DNA of 64,000 nucleotides. Origin: an uncultured Coriobacteriales bacterium (GTDB taxonomy: Bacteria > Actinomycetota > Coriobacteriia > Coriobacteriales > UMGS124). The stretch spans positions 186,001 to 250,000 of the forward strand of contig CAKUAI010000002.1 in assembly GCA_934636245.1 (NCBI GenBank), in the 5' to 3' direction. The position numbers were made by a program, and so were the translations under genes. Position 1 is the stretch's first letter; the number at the start of each line of letters is the position of its first letter. Of this stretch, positions 1-8,624 are shown piece after piece. Below the pieces are notes generated by a model. The model was not told the origin of the DNA. It did no database searches and was given only the letters and a program-made list of their open reading frames with translations.

Positions 1-1214
1 CAGAAGAAGAGGTCGCCGTTGCCGTCATAGGCGCCCATGTCACCCGTGCGGTACATGACCTGGGGAAACGCTTGCTGCAGGGGGTTGCGCACGAAGGCTC
101 GCTCGGTCTGCTCGCGGGCGGCGTAATAGCCCAGTGCAACCGAGGCGCCGCATACGCAGATTTCGCCTTGGATGCCGGGCTGTGTGACGAGGCGGTCGTT
201 TCCGTCGAGCAGCATCACCTGTCGGTTGGCGAAGGGGCGTCCCAGCGGCAGGCTCTTGTCATAGCTGCGCCCGCGCTCAACCTCGTGGTAAGTGCAGTTG
301 CAGGTGATCTCGGTGGGGCCGTAGAGGTTCACGAACTGGGCTTGGGGCAGGTGCTCCATCCAGATGGCCAAGTGCTTGAGAGGCATCACCTCGCCGCTGA
401 AAAGGACGCGACGCACATGGGGCAGGCCTTGCCCGTCGAGGGCGTGCAGGCTGCTCACCAGGCACAACGCGGCAACCGCCCAGGTCATGACGGTCGCGTG
501 GCAGGCATTCACGTACTCGACGAGCGCTGCGGGTTGGGAGAAGAGCCTGCGGGGCACAATGGCCAGCTCGCCGCCGGTGGCAAGCGCGCTGTAGATGTCC
601 TTGACCGAGACATCGAAGTCAAACGGCGCTTGGTTGGCGAAGACGTCGTCGCAGGTAAACCCAAACGTCGCGGTAAAGGTGTCGATGAAGTCGATGATGG
701 CTCGATGGCTTGCCGCCACGCCCTTGGGCGCCCCGGTGGAACCCGAGGTGAACAGGACATAGGCAGGGTCGCAGTCGAGCACGCGAGCGCGAATGCGCTC
801 AAGCAGGGCGGTGTCGACCTGTGCGGTCAGGCCATTTGCCTCGACGAGCCGTGCGTCCGGAAGCGCCGCGCGGGCGCGCTCGCGGGTCGTGTCGTCCACA
901 ACGACAAGGGGGTTGCCGAGTGTGGCATACATGCTGGCCAGGCGCATGTCAGGCGCGGCAGGGTCGACGGGCACGTAGAAGCCGCCTGCGTATAGGGTGC
1001 CCAGAAGCGTCGCGAGCGTGCGGGCGCTCTTCTCCATGAACACCATGACGGGCTGCGCACTTGCACCGAGAGCGGCCAGGGCGCAACCGCGCGAGCGCGC
1101 CTCGTCGAGGAGTTCGCGGTAGGTGAGCCGGGCGTGCTCGTCGCTTACCGCGCACGCGTCTGCGCGCGCGAGGGCGGCTCGCTCAAGGTATTCCAGGACA
1201 TTGTGTTGAGACAT
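1..1214 (-). CDS. AMP-binding adenylation-domain protein (DltA/NRPS-like), C-terminus outside window
   Basis: An uninterrupted minus-strand frame runs from ATG at 1214 off the left edge (404 codons visible). It reads as an ANL-superfamily adenylation domain. The ATP-binding loop FTSGSTGAPKG is near residue 145, NLYGPTE near residue 285, and YRTGDMGAYDGNGD at the visible end. The phrase FDFDVSVKDIY resembles D-alanine:carrier ligases (DltA), which load D-Ala onto a carrier protein for teichoic acid modification, but a peptide-synthetase adenylation domain is equally possible. The C-terminal subdomain and the following genes lie outside, so the substrate cannot be settled. No strong Shine-Dalgarno (SD) sequence is seen before the ATG. 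Confidence 0.85.
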   Translation of the reverse strand, partial: MSQHNVLEYLERAALARADACAVSDEHARLTYRELLDEARSRGCALAALGASAQPVMVFMEKSARTLATLLGTLYAGGFYVPVDPAAPDMRLASMYATLGNPLVVVDDTTRERARAALPDARLVEANGLTAQVDTALLERIRARVLDCDPAYVLFTSGSTGAPKGVAASHRAIIDFIDTFTATFGFTCDDVFANQAPFDFDVSVKDIYSALATGGELAIVPRRLFSQPAALVEYVNACHATVMTWAVAALCLVSSLHALDGQGLPHVRRVLFSGEVMPLKHLAIWMEHLPQAQFVNLYGPTEITCNCTYHEVERGRSYDKSLPLGRPFANRQVMLLDGNDRLVTQPGIQGEICVCGASVALGYYAAREQTERAFVRNPLQQAFPQVMYRTGDMGAYDGNGDLFF

Positions 1215-1532
1215 GGCAGGTCGTTTCTGTGTGGCCCGATTGGCGGCGGTTCGGTCGGCAACTATTGTAATATGTAACGGTCGGGCGACGATGTGCCCCT
1301 GATGCTTTCGCGATGTGCTCCCAGTGCTTTCCATTGTGCGCGGCTGCAGAACTCTATTTCGTTTTTATGAATAAATCCTCCAATCTCAATATTGAATTTG
1401 CATGAATGGGCCGAATTCAAACATCGTCCTGTGTTATATGCGTATTATTCTCACGTTCGACAACGAACAGCATTCGCCGTGCGACGCTCCGAGTATGGTT
1501 TGCGGGCGCCGTTTACTCAGTTAGGGGGAACC
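1215..1532. other. Divergent intergenic region between adenylation gene and argF
   Basis: This 318 bp stretch holds no credible gene. It is AT-richer than its surroundings between 1355 and 1450. A TACAAT-like -10 for the leftward gene may lie at 1264-1269, without a clear -35. The argF frame stays open upstream to 1392, but that extension lacks an SD and covers the ArgR-like sites, so it is read as leader. Confidence 0.6.
1366..1420 (+). promoter_or_regulatory. Putative ArgR operator cluster upstream of argF
   Basis: Four ARG-box half-sites fall within about 52 bp: TGAAT at 1368, 1393 and 1403, and ATTCA at 1415. TATGAATAAATC at 1366 is close to the Bacillus-type ARG box start. ArgR hexamers repress arginine biosynthesis genes at such pairs, and argR itself is the next gene but one. 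The assignment is by pattern only. Confidence 0.5.
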
Positions 1533-2534
1533 ATGGACCAAACGCTTGCCGGCAGGGACCTGCTTCGCCTGCTTGACCTCACTCCCGCCGAGGTCGCCCT
1601 TATCCTCAAGACCGCCGAGTGCCAGAAGGCCGATTGGGCCGCTGGCATCCACGAGGCGCCGCTTGTCGGCCAGGCCGTCGCCATCATCATGGAGAAGCCG
1701 TCGCTGCGCACGCGCAACTCGTTCGAGATCGGCGCCTATCGTCTGGGCGCCCACCCCGGCGTTATGGCCGACGACCACTCTGCTTTCTCGCGCGGCGAGA
1801 CGGTCGAGGACACCGTGAAGGTGCTGCAGAACTTCTACGACTGCATCGTGCTGCGCACGTTTGCCCAGTCCAAGATCGAAGAGGTTGCTGCCTGCGCCGA
1901 TGTGCCGGTCATCAACGCGCTGACCGACGCCTATCATCCCTGCCAGATCCTGGCCGACTTCCTCACCATCGTGGAGCATGGCAAGCAGCTTGAGGGCCTC
2001 AAGCTCACCTATGTGGGCGACGGCAACAACATGGCCAACACCTACCTCGAGGGCGGCGCCCTGTGCGGCATGCACGTGCGCATCGCCTCTCCCGAGGGGT
2101 ACGAGGTCGACCCCGAGGTCTTTGCACAGTGTCAGGCTGCCGCGGACAAGTACGGCACGGGCGCCACGCTCGAGCTCATGCGCGATCCTGTTGCGGCCGT
2201 CGAGGGCGCCGACGTGGTGCTCACCGACACCTGGACCTCCATGGGCGACGAAGCGGAGCACGACATGCGCGTCGCGGCCTTCCAGGGCTACCAGGTCAAC
2301 GCCGAGCTCATGGCCCATGCCGCCGAGGGTGCTCTCTTCATGCACTGCCTGCCCGCGCACCGCGGCGAGGAAGTCACCGACGAGGTGATGCGCGCCCCCT
2401 ACTCGGTCATCTACGACGAGGCGGGCAACCGCCTGCATGCCCAGAAGGCCGTCATGTCGCTGCTCATGGGCGTCCCCGCACCTGCTGCAGCCCTGGAGGC
2501 GGCCGAGGCCGTCGCCGGGAGGTGGCATGCATGA
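1533..2534 (+). CDS. argF: Ornithine carbamoyltransferase
   Basis: Converts ornithine and carbamoyl phosphate to citrulline in cytosolic arginine synthesis. The 333-residue protein carries the carbamoyl-phosphate motif EKPSLRTRNSFE near residue 55, HPCQILADF near 135 and HCLPAHRGEE near 270, as expected for an anabolic OTCase of normal length. ATG 1533 is chosen because AGGGGGAA lies just upstream and homology begins there; an in-frame start at 1392 would add 47 non-homologous residues over the operator region. It overlaps argR by ATGA, so the two are translationally coupled. Confidence 0.95.
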   Translation: MDQTLAGRDLLRLLDLTPAEVALILKTAECQKADWAAGIHEAPLVGQAVAIIMEKPSLRTRNSFEIGAYRLGAHPGVMADDHSAFSRGETVEDTVKVLQNFYDCIVLRTFAQSKIEEVAACADVPVINALTDAYHPCQILADFLTIVEHGKQLEGLKLTYVGDGNNMANTYLEGGALCGMHVRIASPEGYEVDPEVFAQCQAAADKYGTGATLELMRDPVAAVEGADVVLTDTWTSMGDEAEHDMRVAAFQGYQVNAELMAHAAEGALFMHCLPAHRGEEVTDEVMRAPYSVIYDEAGNRLHAQKAVMSLLMGVPAPAAALEAAEAVAGRWHA

Positions 2535-2965
2535 GGGGTCGTGAGGAAAGGCAGGCCGCCATCCGCGAGATAGTGCGCACCGAGTCCACCCAGACCCAGC
2601 GCGACATCGTCGAGCGGTTGAGCGCGTGCGGTTTCAACTGCACGCAGGCCACCGTCTCCCGCGACATCGCCGAGATGGGCTTGTGCAAGCTGCCCGAGGG
2701 CGTCTACGTTCTCGCCGAGGACCTGCGCCTTCAGCGTATGGTGTGCGACCTGGTCACCTCGGTGGAGCACGCCGGCAACCTCGTGGTTGTCAAGGCGTCC
2801 ACGGGAACGGCCCAGGGCGTGGCCGCCGCGCTTGACGCAGCCGATTTGCAGGATGTCCTGGGGTCGGTTGCCGGTGACGACACCATCCTCGTCGTCGCGC
2901 GCTCCGAGGAGGCCGCCGTGTCCTTCGAGAAGATGGTCAACCGTCTGCGAGGCGTGCGCCCCTAG
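2531..2965 (+). CDS. argR: Arginine repressor
   Basis: A 144-residue ArgR/AhrC-type regulator. The N-terminal winged helix contains TQRDIVERL and NCTQATVSRDIAEMGL; the C-terminal half has the arginine-binding and hexamerisation region with GTAQGVAAALD and the GDDTILV strand. With arginine bound it should repress the surrounding arg genes. Its start overlaps the argF stop (ATGA at 2531-2534), so repressor and enzyme are made from one transcript, a feedback layout. The longer open frame from 2063 is only the shifted frame of argF. Confidence 0.95.
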   Translation: MRGREERQAAIREIVRTESTQTQRDIVERLSACGFNCTQATVSRDIAEMGLCKLPEGVYVLAEDLRLQRMVCDLVTSVEHAGNLVVVKASTGTAQGVAAALDAADLQDVLGSVAGDDTILVVARSEEAAVSFEKMVNRLRGVRP

Positions 2966-3042
2966 CGTTGATTTTCTGCTCGAAACAAAAGTTGTCTATC
3001 GTCGCCCCGACATAGTCGGAGCATGTGGAAGGGAGCTCTACC

Positions 3043-4266
3043 ATGGCACGTGAGAAGTGCGTACTTGCATACTCGGGAGGTCTCGATACCTCTGTTTGCA
3101 TTCAGTGGCTCATCAACGAGCGCGACCTCGATGTCATCACCCTGCTTGTCGATGTGGGACAGGACTGCGCTGACCTCGAGTTCGCCCGCCAGAAGGCCCT
3201 GAACTGCGGCGCCATCGAGTCCATCGTCATGGACGTGCGCGACGAGTTCTGCGAGGACATGTGCTGCAAGGCCATTGCCGCCAACGGCCTGTACGAGAAC
3301 AAGTACCCGCTGCTGTCGGCCCTGTCTCGCCCGCTGATCTCTGCCAAGCTCGTTGAGGTCGCCCACAAGTACGGCGCCACCTACATCGCCCACGGCTGCA
3401 CCGGCAAGGGCAACGACCAGGTGCGTTTCGAGGTCAGCGTCCAGGCGCTCGACCCCGACCTCAAGGTCATCGCCCCCGTGCGCGTGTGGGACCTCCACAC
3501 CCGTCCGCAGGAGATTGCCTTCGCCGAGGCCCACGGCATCCCGGTGGCCGCCAAGAACGGCAAGCCCTACTCCATCGACGACAACCTCTGGGGCCGCGCC
3601 ATCGAGTGCGGCGTGCTCGAGGATCCCTGGAACGAGCCTCCCGCGGACATCTGGGAGACCACGGCCGACCTCGCCGACTGCCCCGACACCCCTGAGGACG
3701 TCATCGTGGGCTTCGAGGGCGGCAAGCCCTGCTCGCTCGACGGCGAGAAGATGAGCGTCCAGGACGTCATCGTCAAGCTCGACGCCATCGCCGGCCGCAA
3801 CGGCTACGGTCGCCTCGACCAGATTGAGAACCGTCTCGTGGGCATCAAGAGCCGCGAGTGCTACGAGGTCCCCGGCGGCCTGGCTCTCATCACGGCCCAC
3901 AAGGCTCTCGAGGACCTGTGCCTCGAGCGTGAGCTGCTCCACTACAAGTTGGGCCTGGAGCACAAGTGGGCCGAGCTCGTGTACTACGGCCTGTGGTTCT
4001 CGCCCCTCAAGAAGGCCCTCGACGCCTTCTTCGCCTCCACGCAGACGCTCGTGACCGGTGAGGTCAAGCTGCGCTTCATCAAGGGCACCTGCACCGTGGT
4101 GGGCCGTCGCTCCGAGTACTCGCTGTACGACTACAACCTCGCCACCTACGACGAGGGCGACACCTTCAACCGCGACTCGGCCGCCGGCTTCATCGAGCAG
4201 TGGGGCCTGCCGAGCAAGGTTTGGGCCAAGCATCGCAAGGACACCGGCAACGAGGGCACCATCTAA
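3043..4266 (+). CDS. argG: Argininosuccinate synthase
   Basis: Joins citrulline and aspartate with ATP to give argininosuccinate. The 407-residue protein begins with the PP-loop VLAYSGGLDTSV and contains AHGCTGKGNDQVRFE near residue 120 and SIDDNLWGR near 180, all diagnostic. ATG 3043 is preferred over the in-frame GTG at 3025 because GGAAGGGA sits 10 to 15 nt upstream. Its stop overlaps the start of the next small frame (TAATG), which links it to the microprotein and argH. Confidence 0.96.
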   Translation: MAREKCVLAYSGGLDTSVCIQWLINERDLDVITLLVDVGQDCADLEFARQKALNCGAIESIVMDVRDEFCEDMCCKAIAANGLYENKYPLLSALSRPLISAKLVEVAHKYGATYIAHGCTGKGNDQVRFEVSVQALDPDLKVIAPVRVWDLHTRPQEIAFAEAHGIPVAAKNGKPYSIDDNLWGRAIECGVLEDPWNEPPADIWETTADLADCPDTPEDVIVGFEGGKPCSLDGEKMSVQDVIVKLDAIAGRNGYGRLDQIENRLVGIKSRECYEVPGGLALITAHKALEDLCLERELLHYKLGLEHKWAELVYYGLWFSPLKKALDAFFASTQTLVTGEVKLRFIKGTCTVVGRRSEYSLYDYNLATYDEGDTFNRDSAAGFIEQWGLPSKVWAKHRKDTGNEGTI

Positions 4267-4403
4267 TGCTTGCCATGACGTTTTTGCTGGCAGACATGAT
4301 TGTTGTGCCTGTCTGCCTTATCGCTCTGACCTGGTTGCTCGCCGCCTACAAGCGTCGTTGCGACATGCACCCCGAGACGTTCGCCCCAACCGAGGAGGCT
4401 TAG
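4266..4403 (+). CDS. 45-residue single-pass membrane microprotein between argG and argH
   Basis: A small frame starts at the ATG embedded in the argG stop (TAATG) with GAGGG 9 nt upstream, and ends 4 nt before argH. The product has one hydrophobic segment, about residues 4-29 (FLLADMIVVPVCLIALTWLL), then a basic KRRC stop-transfer and a short acidic tail ending PTEEA. No family is recognised. Tight coupling on both sides and a well-formed transmembrane segment argue that it is translated. It could tether or regulate the arginine enzymes or a transporter, but that is speculation. Confidence 0.65.
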   Translation: MLAMTFLLADMIVVPVCLIALTWLLAAYKRRCDMHPETFAPTEEA

Positions 4404-4407
4404 AGGA

Positions 4408-5820
4408 ATGGAAAACGCATCCCCCAACAAGGCCCTGTGGGGCGGCCGTTTCGAGGCCCAGCCTGCCGAGTTCCTCCAGCGCTATGGCGCGTCGCTTCCC
4501 TTCGACAAGCGCATGTGGGCCGAGGACATCCAGGGTTCCAAGGCGCATGCCAAGATGCTCGCTCATGTGGGTGTCATCTCGCAGGAAGACGCAGACGCCA
4601 TCCGTGCCGGTCTCGACGAGGTCGGTGCCGACATTGCGGCTGGCAACTTCGATTTCGACATTAACGACGAGGACATCCACATGTCGGTGGAGAAGTCGCT
4701 CACGCAGCGCATCGGCGCGGCGGGCGGCCGCCTGCACACAGGTCGCTCTCGCAACGACCAGGTGGCCCTCGACGACCGTCTTATCGCCCGTCGCCTGTGC
4801 CGCGAGCTGCATGTCAAGGTGTGCGAGCTGCGCGAGGCGCTGCTTGAGCGTGCCGAGGGCGAGTTCGGCGTCGTGATGCCTGGTTACACCCACATGCAGA
4901 AGGCGCAGCCGGTGCTCTTTAGCCACCATATGCTGGCCTATTACTGGATGTTCACCCGCGACGCCAAGCGCCTGCGCGACGCCTACGGCGCCGCCGACGT
5001 GTGCCCCCTGGGCAGCGCCGCGCTTGCCGGCACCACCTATCCGCTCGACCGCTCCATGGTGGCCGACGAGCTGGGTTTTGCCGGTATCACGAAGAACTCC
5101 ATGGACTCGGTGAGCGACCGCGACTTCTTCCTTGACTTGCTCTACGCCTGCTCCGTTGCGCAGATGCATCTGTCGCGCCTGTGCGAGGAGCTCGTGTACT
5201 GGTCGAGCGACGAGTTCCGCTTCATCACGATGGACGACACCTACTCCACGGGCTCCTCCATCATGCCGCAGAAGAAGAATCCCGACTTCGCCGAGCTCAC
5301 GCGCGGCAAGACGGGCCGCGTCTACGGCGACCTGATGAGCCTGCTCACCACGATGAAGGGCATCCCGCTGGCCTACAACAAGGACATGCAGGAGGACAAG
5401 GAGCCCGTCTTCGATGCCGCCGACACGGTGGCTGACGCGCTGCACGTGTGCGCCGGCATGATCCGCACCATGCGCGTGAACCGCGACAACATGCGTGCCG
5501 GTGGCTTGGGTGGCTTCATGGCCGCCACCGACCTGGCCGACTACCTCGTGGGCAAGGGCATGCCTTTCCGCGAGGCGCACTCGGTTATCGGCCACATGGT
5601 GCTGTCCTGCGAGAAGGCCGGCAAGCGCCTGCAGGACCTCACGCTTGAGGAGCTCAAGCAGTTCAGCGAGCTGTTCGACGAGGGTGCCTTTGAGGCCACC
5701 GACATCGACAAGGTCGTTGAGCGCCGCACCACCGCGGGCGGCACCGGCCATGAGCCCGTGCGCGCCCAGATTGCCCAGGCCAAGGAGGCACTCGCCGCCG
5801 ATCAGGCTTGGGGAAAGTAG
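4408..5820 (+). CDS. argH: Argininosuccinate lyase
   Basis: Cleaves argininosuccinate to arginine and fumarate, the last step of the pathway. The 470-residue protein opens with LWGGRFEAQPAEF, carries TGRSRNDQVALD near residue 112, the HMQKAQPVLF segment, and the fumarase/lyase signature GSSIMPQKKNPD near residue 283. GAGGAGG 8 nt upstream supports the start at 4408. It closes the argF-argR-argG-microprotein-argH unit; a hairpin terminator follows at 5872. Confidence 0.96.
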   Translation: MENASPNKALWGGRFEAQPAEFLQRYGASLPFDKRMWAEDIQGSKAHAKMLAHVGVISQEDADAIRAGLDEVGADIAAGNFDFDINDEDIHMSVEKSLTQRIGAAGGRLHTGRSRNDQVALDDRLIARRLCRELHVKVCELREALLERAEGEFGVVMPGYTHMQKAQPVLFSHHMLAYYWMFTRDAKRLRDAYGAADVCPLGSAALAGTTYPLDRSMVADELGFAGITKNSMDSVSDRDFFLDLLYACSVAQMHLSRLCEELVYWSSDEFRFITMDDTYSTGSSIMPQKKNPDFAELTRGKTGRVYGDLMSLLTTMKGIPLAYNKDMQEDKEPVFDAADTVADALHVCAGMIRTMRVNRDNMRAGGLGGFMAATDLADYLVGKGMPFREAHSVIGHMVLSCEKAGKRLQDLTLEELKQFSELFDEGAFEATDIDKVVERRTTAGGTGHEPVRAQIAQAKEALAADQAWGK

Positions 5821-5871
5821 GGCAGGGCGCCGAGAACGTCGTCGCTCGACCGTGCATATGTGTTACTTGAA

Positions 5872-5902
5872 GGGCCGTCCACACATCGCGGGCGGCCCTT
5901 TT
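5872..5902 (+). terminator. Rho-independent terminator after argH
   Basis: A 9 bp stem, GGGCCGTCC (5872-5880) with GGGCGGCCC (5890-5898, one wobble pair), is followed by TTTT. It lies 52 nt after the argH stop. Confidence 0.8.
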
Positions 5903-6167
5903 GCGTTGGAAGACGAGGGACGGCCTGTACACACCGTCCGTCAAACCACCCGAGTTATCTGGTGGGCGGGCGATTGCCGGGCCGGGAGTTCCCTGGAATC
6001 TCGCTATGCGAGAGTGTGCGAGGGCGAGGCAGGCCCGCGTTGGGTAGGGCGGGCCCCGTGCAAGAGAGAGTCCAGGACCTATGCGGTGACGAGATACTCT
6101 CTATGTGCTGGAGCTCGAGAGCGCGATGCCAGGAAGAACACGATGCTGTCCCGCCTGTCTTTCGGCA

Positions 6168-6199
6168 AGAAAAAGGACCCAGCCAAGCGGCCGGGTCCT
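6168..6199 (-). terminator. Terminator after the class A PBP gene
   Basis: The near-perfect stem AAAGGACCC-GCC / GGC-GGGTCCTTT reads with a T5 run on the minus strand. It sits 53 nt beyond the stop of the leftward PBP gene; the plus-strand T-run is shorter. Confidence 0.8.
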
Positions 6200-6251
6200 T
6201 TGCGTCAGGTCTGTTGTGGGGGCCAGAAGGCCCCAAGAGCGGGCTCGCTCC

Positions 6252-8366
6252 TTACACGTCGTCGTACGAGACATCTCCGTCGCCGGAGTCACCGCCCCAA
6301 TCGCCGCCGTCGCCCGAGCCATCGCCGCTGGTACCGTCACCACTTGTGCCATCGCCGCTGGTGGTGCCGTCACCGGTGGGGTTGCCGTTCTCGTCGGTGG
6401 TCTCAGTATCCTCGGTGGTCTCCTCCTCAGTGGGCTCGACCCAGGTGCCTTGCGAGAAGCTCCAGGAGTAGTTGTCGCGGTAGACGGGGCTGCCGGCTGC
6501 GGGGAACTCTGCGCGCGGTTCGTCTTGGAGCGCCTCGGTCACGAAGTGGGAGAAGATGGGGCTCGGCAGAGTGTGCGTGGAGCCCAGCGATCCCTGGTAC
6601 CAAATCTCGGTCTCGGTGCGGTAGCCCACCCACACGGCCACGGAGATCTGCGGGGTATAGCCCACGAACCACAGGTCGCGCGTGTCGTCGGTGGTGCCCG
6701 TCTTGCCGGCCACGGGCTGGTTCACGTAGGGCTGAGCCTCGGTGCCGGTGCCGAAGGACACAACGCCCTCGAGGATGTCGGTCACGGCTCCCGCCACCTC
6801 GGGCGAGACGGCCTGGGTGCCCACGGGCTCGTACTTGTAGAGCGAGTTGCCGTTGCGGTCGAGGACCTCGGTGATGCAGGTGGTGTCGTAGTGCACGCCG
6901 CCGGTGGCCAGGGTGCCGTAGGCCGAGGCCATCTCAAGCACGCTGCAGCCGGCGGTACCCAGGGTGAGCGAGTTGTAGGCGTGGTCGGAAAGGTCGGTCG
7001 TGATGCCCATGGCATAGCAGGTATCGATGACGTTCTGCACACCAATCTCATTGATGACCTGGGCATATACCGAGTTGCAGGAGAGATAGGTGGCCTGGCG
7101 CAGGCTGATGTTGCCAAAGCTCTGGAACTGGTAGTTGTTCACCTTCCAGTCGCCTACCGTGATGCCGCTGTTGCCGTTTGCCAGCACGGTGGGGTTCATG
7201 CCCGCCTGGATGGCTGCGGTGAGCGTGAACGTCTTGAACGACGAGCCGGGCTGGCGGCGTGCCATCGTGGCGAGGTTGAACTGGTCGACGTTGTAGTCGC
7301 GGCCGCCCACCATGGCGAGGATGTAGCCGGTGTTGGGGTCGATGCACACCAGGGCGCTCTCAAGCTCGTCGTCGGCGTACTGCAGCACGCTCCACACGGC
7401 GTTCTCGGCTGCCGTCTGATACTTGGGCGAGATGGTGGTCTTGACGGTGAGGCCGCCCTTGAAGATGACGTCGGTGGAGAACTGCGTGGAGAGCGTCGAC
7501 TTCACGTAGTCCACGAAGTACGGGTAGGCGTAGGCGCCCGACTTCTCCGGGGGCGTGTAGCTGAGCACGAGGTCGCTCGCGACGGCGTCGTCGTATTCCT
7601 GCTGGGTGATGTGGCCCTTGTCGAGCAGGTGGGCAAGCACGACGTTGCGGCGCTCGATGGCGCTTTCGGGGTTTGCGAGCGGGTTGTAGTAGGAGGGCGA
7701 CTGGGGCAGGCCCGCCAGCGTGGCCGCCTCGGCGATGGTGAGCTGGGAGCAGGGCTTGCCAAAATACGTCTGCGCCGCGGCCTCGATGCCGTAGCAGCCC
7801 GCTCCATAGTAGATGGAGTTGAGGTACATCATGAGGATGTCGTCTTTGGAGTACATCTGCTCGAGCTGCGTGGCGATGTAGGCCTCGCGCACCTTGCGCG
7901 ACAGCGTCTGCTCGAACTGCTCGTCGGAGAGCACCGTGTTGCGCACAAGCTGCTGGGTGATGGTGGAGGCGCCTTCCGAGCCGCCGGACAGCTGGGCCAC
8001 GACAGCGCGCAGGATGCCCTTGATGTCGACGCCGTTGTGCTCGTAGAAGCGCTCGTCCTCGGTGTCCACCGTTGCCCACAGCACGTACTGGGAGCACTGC
8101 TCCTTCGTGATGGGGGTGCGGTTCTCCATGTAGAACTGCGCGATGACGTTGCCGTCGGCGTCGAGCACCTGCGTGGGCTCGGCGAGCAGGTAGGCGTCGG
8201 AGTCCGAGTAGTCGGGCAGGTCCTTGAGCCACGACATCGCCAGCGAGTAGGTGGCCGATACCGAGGCGGCGATGCCTGCGACGACAAGCATCAGGGCGAC
8301 GATGGCTATGTATTTGCCGACGCGTGGCTTGGCGGCCTTGCGCGTGGTGCGGTTGCGTGCGGTCAT
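6252..8366 (-). CDS. Class A penicillin-binding protein (bifunctional transglycosylase/transpeptidase)
   Basis: Polymerises and cross-links peptidoglycan at the outer membrane face. The 704-residue protein has a short cytoplasmic basic stretch, one transmembrane segment at about residues 18-40, then a GT51 domain (TEDERFYEHNGVD, GASTITQQLVRN, RKVREAYIATQLE). The transpeptidase domain carries SSFK in PGSSFKTFT, SCN and GKTGTT. The C-terminus is a low-complexity Gly/Ser/Asp/Thr tail of about 60 residues. ATG 8366 is chosen because AAAGGA lies 10 nt upstream; an in-frame start at 8447 lacks an SD. It is divergent from tyrS. Confidence 0.93.
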   Translation of the reverse strand: MTARNRTTRKAAKPRVGKYIAIVALMLVVAGIAASVSATYSLAMSWLKDLPDYSDSDAYLLAEPTQVLDADGNVIAQFYMENRTPITKEQCSQYVLWATVDTEDERFYEHNGVDIKGILRAVVAQLSGGSEGASTITQQLVRNTVLSDEQFEQTLSRKVREAYIATQLEQMYSKDDILMMYLNSIYYGAGCYGIEAAAQTYFGKPCSQLTIAEAATLAGLPQSPSYYNPLANPESAIERRNVVLAHLLDKGHITQQEYDDAVASDLVLSYTPPEKSGAYAYPYFVDYVKSTLSTQFSTDVIFKGGLTVKTTISPKYQTAAENAVWSVLQYADDELESALVCIDPNTGYILAMVGGRDYNVDQFNLATMARRQPGSSFKTFTLTAAIQAGMNPTVLANGNSGITVGDWKVNNYQFQSFGNISLRQATYLSCNSVYAQVINEIGVQNVIDTCYAMGITTDLSDHAYNSLTLGTAGCSVLEMASAYGTLATGGVHYDTTCITEVLDRNGNSLYKYEPVGTQAVSPEVAGAVTDILEGVVSFGTGTEAQPYVNQPVAGKTGTTDDTRDLWFVGYTPQISVAVWVGYRTETEIWYQGSLGSTHTLPSPIFSHFVTEALQDEPRAEFPAAGSPVYRDNYSWSFSQGTWVEPTEEETTEDTETTDENGNPTGDGTTSGDGTSGDGTSGDGSGDGGDWGGDSGDGDVSYDDV

Positions 8367-8402
8367 GCGTGGTGTCCTTTCGACGTGCACATGTAACCTT
8401 GC

Positions 8403-8431
8403 ATTATCGCTCAAACCTTTGCGTCTCCAAA
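8403..8431 (-). promoter_or_regulatory. Putative sigma-70-type promoter of the PBP gene
   Basis: On the minus strand TTTGGA (8431-8426) and GATAAT (8408-8403) are separated by 17 bp and lie about 37 nt upstream of the PBP start. Confidence 0.5.
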
Positions 8432-8532
8432 GCCTCAGGGGTCCCATGGGGGCGTTTCTTCATCGCCTGACTAGAAGCCTGAGTGAAAATTCGGCCCTAA
8501 TCGCCGCTTAATTTGCGCTGGGGCGGGCTTTT

Positions 8533-8562
8533 TTGCCCAAAGTGCTATACAAGGCCTATACT
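8533..8562 (+). promoter_or_regulatory. Putative tyrS promoter
   Basis: TTGCCC (8533-8538) and TATACT (8557-8562) are separated by 18 bp, about 60 nt before the tyrS start. No T-box specifier structure or T-box sequence was found, so this aminoacyl-tRNA synthetase gene does not look T-box controlled. Confidence 0.5.
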
Positions 8563-8624
8563 TCTATATTTATCGGTCAGCTGGGGACCGCCCCGACCCG
8601 CGTCAGAGTGGCGCGTCTGAAAGG

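Larger units (their letters stand above)
5821..6251. other. Hairpin-rich intergenic region with a 16S rRNA-like segment
   Basis: Between the argH terminator and the penicillin-binding-protein terminator lie about 265 bp without a convincing gene. At 5923-5962 the plus strand nearly matches the conserved 16S rRNA segment TGTACACACCGCCCGTC followed by ACCACCCGAGTT, with about three mismatches over nearly 38 nt. Simple hairpins follow: 5919-5923/5934-5938, 5946-5950/5961-5965, 6032-6038/6049-6055 (GGCCCGC/GCGGGCC) and 6065-6071/6096-6102 (AGAGAGT/ACTCTCT). This may be an unannotated structured RNA or an rRNA-derived insertion. RNase P, SRP and 6S consensus motifs were not found. Confidence 0.5.

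Noticed and set aside
72..995. Long plus-strand open frame of 307 codons
   Set aside because: It is antisense to the adenylation-domain gene, has no SD or recognisable family, and the minus frame carries all ANL motifs.
1392..1532. 47-codon N-terminal extension of argF
   Set aside because: No SD, not homologous to OTCases, and it covers the ArgR-like sites; ATG 1533 has a strong SD.
5900..6170. RNase P, SRP or 6S RNA
   Set aside because: The signature sequences (for example GAGGAAAGTCC or GGAAGGAAGCAGCC) are absent on both strands.
5495..6874. 459-codon plus-strand frame crossing argH and the intergenic region
   Set aside because: Arg/Ser/Pro-rich shadow translation overlapping argH, the PBP gene and two terminators.
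8448..8624. T-box riboswitch upstream of tyrS
   Set aside because: No T-box sequence or specifier-loop architecture found; a simple promoter is visible instead.
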